From Armatimonadota bacterium (GTDB lineage: Bacteria > Armatimonadota > Hebobacteria > Hebobacterales > WVXJ01): 10,944 nucleotides of DNA. The notes beneath the pieces were generated by a model, which had not been told where the DNA came from, made no database searches, and saw only the letters and a program-made list of their open reading frames with translations. This document shows, piece after piece, positions 7,022-10,944 of this stretch (its first letter is position 1; every line of letters starts with the position of its first letter). Where the stretch lies: NCBI GenBank assembly GCA_011773575.1, contig WVXJ01000181.1, positions 1 to 10,944 of the forward strand, written 5' to 3'. The translations under genes and the position numbers were made by a program.

Positions 7022-7579
7022 TCATTCTCGCTTCCGAAAAAAGTCCAGTGCGCTTTCCCCTATGCTGCGGGAATCGAATACCTCCAGCGAACTCGGTGAG
7101 CCCTCTATCTGCTTGCGGCGGGATCGCTGGACGATTATCATTCCTCCGGGGAAGAGAAGGTCCGGCCCTTCTGCCAGGATCTTCAGTGCCCGCTCCAGGG
7201 ATGCCAAGTCCTGATATGGAGGGTCCAAGAAGGCTATCTGAAACTGTTCTCCACGTTGCGCCAGCCTCGGCAGCGCCCGCTCAACCTCCGCGCAAATTAC
7301 TTCTCCCATCTCTGAAAAGCCACAGCGGAGGAGGTTCTCCCGGATGAGATCAGCATTGTACGGGTTTGCCTCGATAAAGGTGGCCCGCTCTGCTCCCCTG
7401 CTGAGAGCCTCTATCCCCACGGCTCCACTACCTGCGAAGAGGTCAAGAAATCTGGTTCCTCCGAGTCCAGCGGCGAGAATGTCAAAGAGGGTCTGCCTTA
7501 CCCTTCCCAGAGTCGGCCGCTCATCCTTGGGAGCCTTCAAAGCCCTCCCGCGCGCGCTTCCTCCGATGACTCGAACCAA
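7022..7579 (-). CDS. rsmD: 16S rRNA (guanine(966)-N(2))-methyltransferase
   Basis: RsmD methylates N2 of guanine 966 in 16S rRNA, using S-adenosylmethionine, on the assembling small subunit. The 185-residue product has VRVIGGSARGRAL (2-14) and RPTLGRVRQTLFDIL (21-35), the family's N-terminal blocks, then the SAM-binding motif LDLFAGSGAVGIEALSRGA (45-63), the acidic motif IEAN (69-72) and the catalytic DPPY (119-122). The start is TTG at 7579, supported by GAGGGG (7592-7587) 7 nt upstream and by the usual distance to the RVIGG motif. It is the first gene of the tight rsmD-coaD-coiled-coil set. A TATGAT-like -10 lies at 7634-7629, but I see no matching -35, so the promoter is not assigned. It ends with TGA followed at once by TAG, just before coaD. 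Confidence 0.95.
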   Translation of the reverse strand: MVRVIGGSARGRALKAPKDERPTLGRVRQTLFDILAAGLGGTRFLDLFAGSGAVGIEALSRGAERATFIEANPYNADLIRENLLRCGFSEMGEVICAEVERALPRLAQRGEQFQIAFLDPPYQDLASLERALKILAEGPDLLFPGGMIIVQRSRRKQIEGSPSSLEVFDSRSIGESALDFFRKRE

Positions 7580-7758
7580 CCTCTTTCCCCTCTATCGCCG
7601 CCGGTCAGAAACCTCAGCCCACAACTCTATCATATCGCCCTACCTACTGCAACAGTGGTTCCCTCGCTGTCAGCGGTCAAGAGCGCAAAGCGCAGGAGCG
7701 GGCTTCCCCCCAAGATGGCAGGAAAGAGGGCGCCTGCAGGGGGTCTGTCAGGGGATAA
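7580..7758. other. Non-coding gap upstream of rsmD
   Basis: About 180 bp with no credible gene on either strand. It should hold the rsmD promoter, or transcription may read in from the tRNA. On the minus strand a TATGAT-like hexamer (7634-7629) sits where a -10 box would give a leader of about 43 nt, but nothing like TTGACA is found 16-18 bp upstream. No Rho-independent terminator for the tRNA is visible. Confidence 0.5.
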
Positions 7759-7828
7759 TCCCGGAGGGGGGAATCGATCCCTGCTTCGCCAAGGCTTCGC
7801 AGGGTCTTACCATTAGTCCACCTAGGTA
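7759..7828 (-). pseudogene. Degenerate tRNA-like sequence
   Basis: On the minus strand the segment ends like a tRNA: a T-loop-like ATCGATT, then CCCCC and CTCCGGG plus A, almost identical to the end of the neighbouring tRNA-Leu. A D-arm-like part is also present: GGAC, a loop with GGTAA, then GACC, with three of four pairs. The rest fails. The expected 5' acceptor strand (CCCGGAG) is absent, the T stem pairs at only three of five positions, and the anticodon position holds a CCTGC/GCAGG stem with a 14-nt loop containing a direct repeat of GCGAAGC, instead of a 7-nt loop. I read it as a decayed or disrupted tRNA, or as a tRNA 3'-end copy left by integration. A functional but odd tRNA is less likely. 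Confidence 0.4.
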
Positions 7829-7886
7829 GGCGAGGACTCTGCACAGCACTGCAGATGCGGCGCAGAGTGCCGGAGGGGGGAATCGA
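7761..7886. repeat. 17-bp direct repeat of the tRNA-Leu 3' end (7761-7777 and 7870-7886)
   Basis: The 17-mer beginning CCGGAGGGGG and ending AATCGA occurs at 7761-7777 and again at 7870-7886, 109 bp apart in the same orientation. The second copy is the T-arm and acceptor end of tRNA-Leu(UAA), the part of a tRNA gene most often used as an attachment site by integrative elements. The intervening DNA is too short to be an element, so it would be a scar at most. A partial tandem tRNA duplication explains it equally well. Confidence 0.7.
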
Positions 7887-7953
7887 ACCCCCACGCTCCT
7901 TTCGGAGCCCAGGATTTTAAGTCCCGTGCGTCTGCCAATTCCGCCACTCCGGC
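7868..7953 (-). tRNA. tRNA-Leu (anticodon UAA)
   Basis: An 86-nt class II tRNA. The acceptor strands GCCGGAG and CTCCGGC pair perfectly, with discriminator A. It has a normal D arm with GG in the loop, an anticodon loop CTTAAAA giving anticodon UAA, and a long variable arm closed as GCTCC-GAAA-GGAGC, the mark of leucine tRNAs. The T arm is GGGGG-TTCGATT-CCCCC. CCA is not encoded, since CTC follows the discriminator, so it must be added by the CCA-adding enzyme. No intron. An extended -10 promoter lies about 55 nt upstream. Confidence 0.97.
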
Positions 7954-8006
7954 AAAGTGGGCAATAATCGGAGAACTCGGCACTCCTGACCCTCTGATGC
8001 TCACCC

Positions 8007-8015
8007 ATTATAGCA
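8007..8015 (-). promoter_or_regulatory. Extended -10 promoter element for tRNA-Leu
   Basis: TGCTATAAT on the minus strand (8015-8007) is a perfect TGnTATAAT extended -10. The -35 region at 17 bp spacing is weak (CTGAAG), as is tolerated with extended -10 promoters. Predicted transcription starts near 8000, leaving about 47 nt before the mature tRNA 5' end. Confidence 0.55.
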
Positions 8016-8298
8016 GTAGTGGCCTTCGTCTTCAGCTCATTGTGAAGAGGCTCGTCAACCCTTACATTGAGCGCTTAGTTGAACGGGGGTTTTGCTGTCC
8101 GCGGGCTGTGGAGAAGCGGATTTATCGCCCGCAGGGCCGGCGAAGTATGAGTCGAGCCGGAGATCGTCTGCAAGGGGCCCAAGCGCTGCGGAGAATCACC
8201 TGCCGAGAGACTTGAAGATCCCGTAAAGCCTTTCAGCGGGACAGCGCACAGAGTAATGATCACCTCACGGCGGAACTATGTGCCCCCTTGGGGAAGAG
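8016..8298. other. Non-coding region with clustered inverted repeats
   Basis: About 280 bp between the tRNA promoter and the DUF4177-like gene, with no credible coding sequence. It contains GCGGGC (8101-8106) with GCCCGC (8127-8132), CCGGC (8137-8141) with GCCGG (8156-8160), and CCCG (8220-8223) with CGGG (8237-8240). These could fold into a run of stem-loops on either strand. I do not recognise RNase P RNA, tmRNA, SRP RNA, 6S RNA or a T-box motif. It could be a structured non-coding RNA, a 3' untranslated region of the DUF4177-like gene, or nothing. Confidence 0.35.
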
Positions 8299-8490
8299 TT
8301 ATTGGGAGTCGCCGTCTCCATTCGAGTTGCGGAGTCGCTTTAAGTAGGCGGCGAGGACTCCGCCTATCCCGAGTGGGCTTACAGCCACCAGTTCCCATCC
8401 GTCTTGTCCGAGGCGATTCAGTTTCACCTGATTCTCAAGAGGATTATCGGTTTGTCCTATGACGCGATATTCCCAGAGACCACCATTCAC
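8299..8490 (-). CDS. Small DUF4177-like protein
   Basis: A 63-residue protein resembling the DUF4177 family, small proteins of unknown function with an initial W-E-Y strand and a G-W-E-L-V motif. Here LWEYRVIG (5-12), a helix-like VKLNRLGQDG (22-31), WELVAVSPLGIGG (32-44) and a closing strand AAYLKRL (47-53) are visible. The end (RNSNGDGDSQ) is polar and probably disordered. The start is GTG at 8490, because GGAGG (8503-8499) lies 8 nt before it. A TTG five codons upstream is in frame but overlaps that site, so it is rejected. There is no signal peptide or membrane segment. It lies alone between non-coding stretches, downstream of pilT by about 240 bp, with two copies of a 10-bp direct repeat upstream. 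The assignment rests on motif pattern only. Confidence 0.7.
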   Translation of the reverse strand: MNGGLWEYRVIGQTDNPLENQVKLNRLGQDGWELVAVSPLGIGGVLAAYLKRLRNSNGDGDSQ

Positions 8491-8731
8491 TTCCGACACC
8501 TCCAAGTGTTGATGTGGTTGAAATGACTGACCAATACTTCCGGTCTGCTGCTGTAACTGTTACTTCCGGTGGCAGAGCATGTCCAAAACTTCTGTCGGCC
8601 AATATCTAACTTCCATAGTCTTACCCATTTCGTGAACGGTACATGCGGCCATTCTCGATACACTTGAAAAGTGGGATCTCGGGAGCGCACGGATCGAAGT
8701 GTGAAGCCTTATCTCCGAAGCACTCGCATCG
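8491..8731. other. Gap between pilT and the DUF4177-like gene, with a direct repeat
   Basis: No convincing gene. The 10-mer TACTTCCGGT occurs at 8535-8544 and 8561-8570 (as ACCGGAAGTA on the gene's strand), copies spaced 26 bp and lying 45-80 nt upstream of the DUF4177-like start, where an operator could be. No clear -35/-10 pair is seen beside it. A 67-codon frame across this gap shows no recognisable protein features. The short dyad CACTT-GAA-AAGTG (8661-8673) has no T-tract and is not called a terminator. Confidence 0.4.
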
Positions 8732-9850
8732 CTATTTACCGGCTGCGGATGCGGCGCCTTTCGCCGCCGTTGCAGCCGGTGCCCCCTCTATCTGGCCGAT
8801 GCGCTGCGCCATTTCCCCTTTAGCCACGGCATGACGCAGTACTTCCTCTTTTGTCACCAGGCCGCGGCGAAACAGGTTCAAAAGGGAGTCATCCATACTG
8901 CGCATCCCCAGAGCCTGTCCTGTCTGGATAGCGGAGACAATGGAATGCTCCTTCTTATCTCGGATAAGGTGACGGATGGCGTTCGTGGCCACCATTACCT
9001 CCAGGGCCGCCATCCTTCCCTTCCCATCCTTCCGCGGCAGAAGTACCTGCGAGATGACGGAGATCAGGGTCCCCGCCAATTGAATGCGAATCTGCTCTTG
9101 CTGCTCCACCGGGAAGATGCCCACTATTCGCTCTACAGTCCGGTCTGCGCCTGTGGTATGGAGTGTTGAGAACACAAGGTGACCGGTTTCTGCGGCGGTA
9201 ACGGCGGCGGTGATGGTGGCCGCATCCCGCATCTCTCCGACAAGCATCACATCCGGGTCCATGCGCATCGCGCGCACGGTGCCTTCCGCGAAAGAGGGAA
9301 CATCCACCCTCACCTCGCGCTGGGTGAAGATGGACTTAGCCGGTTCGAAGTAATACTCTATGGGGTCCTCTATTGTGACGATATGGCGCTCCTGATTCTT
9401 GTTTATCCACTGGACGAGAGAGGCCAGGGTTGTCGTCTTGCCGGATCCGGTGGGGCCGGTTACGAGGAAAAGGCCCTTCGGAGACTCTAGGAGTTCGATA
9501 ATGGAGTTGGGAATGCCGATTTGTTGGAAGGTCAGGAACTTATTGGGCAGAACCCGCATGTTTATGGCAAGGGTGCCTCGCTGGTAGCCGACGGCGACAC
9601 GAAAGCGGCACTTGTCCTCGAAGGAGAAGGCGAAGTCAGTAGTCTGCACCTCCTCGAGCTCCATCTGGGAGCGCTCCGGGGTCATGGAGCGCATCAATGC
9701 CTCCAGCATTTCCGGGGTGAGTTCCGGGTAGTCATGCATGAAGACGAGCTTGCCATATTGGCGCAGAGTGGGGGGATGGCCAACGAGCAGGTGTATATCA
9801 GACGTGTCCATGTCCAATGCGTCATTTATCAACTTCGCCATATCAATCAT
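8732..9850 (-). CDS. pilT: Type IV pilus retraction ATPase PilT
   Basis: PilT is the hexameric cytoplasmic motor that depolymerises type IV pili, driving twitching motility, adhesion and DNA uptake. The 372-residue product has the expected order: an N-terminal PAS-like domain (1-100, with TSDIHLLVGHPPTLR at 16-30), Walker A GPTGSGKT (132-139), the Asp-box region around IEDPIEYYF (160-168), Walker B DPDVMLVGE (198-206), the His box STLHTTGADRT (228-238) and AIRHLIRDKK (291-300), which matches the PilT-specific AIRNLIRE motif and separates it from PilB. The tail is Ala/Gly-rich and slightly longer than usual. The start at 9850 is supported by GGGGGA about 6 nt upstream; a second ATG three codons later is too far from it. 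No other pilus genes are in the window. It is transcribed away from ftsZ from a promoter whose -35 overlaps that of ftsZ. Confidence 0.96.
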   Translation of the reverse strand: MIDMAKLINDALDMDTSDIHLLVGHPPTLRQYGKLVFMHDYPELTPEMLEALMRSMTPERSQMELEEVQTTDFAFSFEDKCRFRVAVGYQRGTLAINMRVLPNKFLTFQQIGIPNSIIELLESPKGLFLVTGPTGSGKTTTLASLVQWINKNQERHIVTIEDPIEYYFEPAKSIFTQREVRVDVPSFAEGTVRAMRMDPDVMLVGEMRDAATITAAVTAAETGHLVFSTLHTTGADRTVERIVGIFPVEQQEQIRIQLAGTLISVISQVLLPRKDGKGRMAALEVMVATNAIRHLIRDKKEHSIVSAIQTGQALGMRSMDDSLLNLFRRGLVTKEEVLRHAVAKGEMAQRIGQIEGAPAATAAKGAASAAGK

Positions 9851-9917
9851 TAGTATTCCCCCGAAATTGCTTGAAGGAGACTCGCCCGATATGGAGAAAA
9901 TCCTCTATCAAAGGGGA

Positions 9918-9947
9918 ATTATACCCTGTTTCAGCCCTGCTTGACAA
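9918..9947 (-). promoter_or_regulatory. Predicted pilT promoter
   Basis: On the minus strand, TTGTCA (9947-9942) and a perfect TATAAT (9923-9918) are separated by 18 bp. Transcription should start near 9911, giving a leader of about 60 nt before the pilT ATG. The -35 shares its bases with the ftsZ -35 on the other strand. Confidence 0.65.
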
Positions 9948-9969
9948 CAAGGCGGGCTGACCTTATAAT
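9941..9969 (+). promoter_or_regulatory. Predicted ftsZ promoter, perfect consensus
   Basis: TTGACA (9941-9946) and TATAAT (9964-9969) with a 17-bp spacer exactly match the sigma-70-type consensus. Transcription should start near 9976, leaving a leader of about 75 nt. Such a perfect match predicts strong, activator-independent transcription, to which repression could be added. Confidence 0.8.
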
Positions 9970-10039
9970 CTGCTGCAAGCCTGGAAGCCTCGGTGGCAAT
10001 GGGCTAACCCAGCACGAAGCAGGAATTCTTTATTACATT

Positions 10040-10044
10040 GGGAG
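10040..10044 (+). promoter_or_regulatory. Ribosome binding site for the long ftsZ start
   Basis: GGGAG with 7 nt spacing before the ATG at 10052. Supports the upstream start and the N-terminal extension. Confidence 0.6.
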
Positions 10045-10051
10045 TGAACAA

Positions 10052-10944
10052 ATGGAACTGGAAGACACTCTGTCCGAATCCGAGGCAGCCAGCAGAGAGA
10101 AGGAAACCAGTGAGAGCAAAGCGCAGCGTCCCGCCACTCGCCGACGCCGGCGAAAGAAAGAGACTTCCGTCCCGCGAATGGAAGAAAAAACACCCTTGCC
10201 AAGGAGCCAAGAGATGTCTGAGAACACCCTGGTTGCTTCCATCAAAGTTCTAGGAATTGGTGGTGCTGGCTGTAACGCCGTGGACCGGATGATCGAATCC
10301 GGTTTGGATGGCGTAGAATTCATAGCCGCCAACACCGATTCGCAATCACTCAGCCTTTCCAACGCGCCCAAGAAACTCCAAATAGGCGCCAACGTGACCG
10401 GCGGACTCGGTTCCGGCGGCGACCCCACTGTGGGAGCGAAAGCCGCAGAAGAGAGCCGCCAAGAATTCAAGGAACTCTTGGAAGGCGCCGACATGGTCTT
10501 CATCGCCGGAGGCATGGGCGGCGGCACAGGCACTGGCGGCTCACCCGTAATTGCAGAAGTAAGCCGAGAGATTGGCGCTCTAACCGTCGCAGTTGTCACG
10601 AAGCCATTCGCCTTTGAACGCGGCAAACGAATGGCTATCGCCGAAGAAGGTGTAGCCAACCTCAAGAGCCATGTTGATACTCTCATTACCATTCCGAACG
10701 ATCGCTTATTGGGTGTTGTCCAGAAGAAGGTCACTCTGACGGAGGCCTTCAAGCTGGCAGATGAAATCCTGCGCGAGGGTGTTCAGGGAATCTCCGATTT
10801 GATCACCGTACCCGGAAGAATCAATCTCGATTTCGCGGATGTGAAGACCGTCATGCAGGATTCCGGCACAGCCCTCATGGGGATTGGCGTCGGACATGGA
10901 GAAAACCGCGCCACAGATGCCGCCCAGGCAGCCATCTCAAGCCC
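10052..10944 (+). CDS. ftsZ: Cell division GTPase FtsZ with N-terminal extension (3' end missing)
   Basis: FtsZ is the tubulin-like GTPase that forms the division ring at midcell. The 297 complete codons here cover the N-terminal extension, the GTPase domain and the start of the C-terminal domain. The core begins at about residue 62 (ASIKVLGIGGAGCNAVDRM, T1 loop), followed by ANTDSQSL (93-100), the GTP-binding T4 loop GGMGGGTGTGG (153-163), FERGKRM (188-194), IPNDRLL (214-220) and the T7 loop NLDFADVKTVM (258-268) with catalytic Asp260 and Asp263. The tubulin signature reads GGGTGTGGSP where most FtsZ have Ala at the following position. Residues 1-54 are charged and disordered, with an arginine run (RRRRRKK, 30-36). 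A second ATG at 10214 (residue 55) has its own AAGGAG 7 nt upstream, so a short form starting just before the core is equally plausible. It is divergent from pilT. The usual ftsA/ftsQ neighbours are not upstream. Confidence 0.96.
   Translation, partial: MELEDTLSESEAASREKETSESKAQRPATRRRRRKKETSVPRMEEKTPLPRSQEMSENTLVASIKVLGIGGAGCNAVDRMIESGLDGVEFIAANTDSQSLSLSNAPKKLQIGANVTGGLGSGGDPTVGAKAAEESRQEFKELLEGADMVFIAGGMGGGTGTGGSPVIAEVSREIGALTVAVVTKPFAFERGKRMAIAEEGVANLKSHVDTLITIPNDRLLGVVQKKVTLTEAFKLADEILREGVQGISDLITVPGRINLDFADVKTVMQDSGTALMGIGVGHGENRATDAAQAAISS
10201..10206 (+). promoter_or_regulatory. Internal ribosome binding site for a short FtsZ form
   Basis: AAGGAG lies 7 nt before the in-frame ATG at 10214, a better Shine-Dalgarno match than the one before 10052. 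Either site could be the main start; the short form would begin eight residues before the first core strand. Confidence 0.5.

Noticed and set aside
7629..7680. TTGACC plus TATGAT as the rsmD promoter
   Set aside because: The two hexamers are 40 bp apart, far beyond the 16-18 bp needed; no other -35 fits.
7997..8215. 72-codon plus-strand ORF downstream of the tRNA promoter
   Set aside because: Arg-rich random-looking product, no Shine-Dalgarno, overlaps the inverted-repeat region.
8283..8292. CCCCTTGGGG palindrome after the DUF4177-like gene as a terminator
   Set aside because: The loop would be 2 nt and no U-run follows.
8661..8673. CACTT-GAA-AAGTG dyad as a pilT terminator
   Set aside because: Only a 5-bp AT-rich stem and no T-tract follows on the minus strand.
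8487..8690. 67-codon minus-strand ORF between pilT and the DUF4177-like gene
   Set aside because: No recognisable motif, no good ribosome binding site, and its 3' end runs into the DUF4177-like gene's start region.
10033..10752. 239-codon minus-strand ORF over ftsZ
   Set aside because: Shadow of ftsZ, whose GTPase motifs are unmistakable.

Overview
The window is chromosomal DNA from a bacterium, moderately GC-rich, with ordinary sigma-70-type promoters, Shine-Dalgarno sites and housekeeping genes (ftsZ, pilT, rsmD, coaD, tRNA-Leu). The mix of an FtsZ with a charged N-terminal extension, PilT, a membrane-anchored PpiD-like chaperone, a cytoplasmic-looking GH10 xylanase and Tat-type redox proteins would suit an uncultured or deep-branching phylum such as Armatimonadota. 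That placement is a low-confidence inference and no marker here settles it. I see no CRISPR array, insertion sequence, transposase, phage gene or defence system.

Layout, left to right: nearly everything up to about 9.85 kb is on the minus strand, so transcription runs right to left. From 9850 downwards the order is pilT, a small DUF4177-like gene, tRNA-Leu(UAA), a degenerate tRNA-like copy, and then a long same-strand run: rsmD, coaD, a coiled-coil protein, a possible 27-residue mini-ORF, a PpiD-like prolyl isomerase with C-terminal TPR-like repeats, a GH10 endo-xylanase, a DUF362 protein with a Tat-type signal, and a large six-cluster polyferredoxin that runs off the left edge. rsmD-coaD-coiled coil are packed with 3 bp gaps or 4 bp overlaps and are surely co-transcribed. 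The later genes are 83-95 bp apart, each long enough for its own signals. On the plus strand only ftsZ (5' part) is present, running off the right edge.

Functionally the window has three themes. rsmD (16S rRNA methylation) and coaD (coenzyme A synthesis) form a conserved bacterial housekeeping pair, here followed by a coiled-coil protein and an envelope folding factor. DUF362 and the NapH/NapG-like polyferredoxin form a probable redox module at the membrane. pilT and ftsZ are divergent and appear to share one short regulatory region in which their -35 boxes overlap on opposite strands.

The points most worth a second look are that overlapping divergent promoter, an apparent AUA start codon for the coiled-coil gene (its ATA overlaps the coaD stop), two well-placed ribosome binding sites for ftsZ that would give long and short forms, the internal twin-arginine motif in the polyferredoxin, and a 17-bp repeat of the tRNA-Leu 3' end. 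None amounts to a clear new system.
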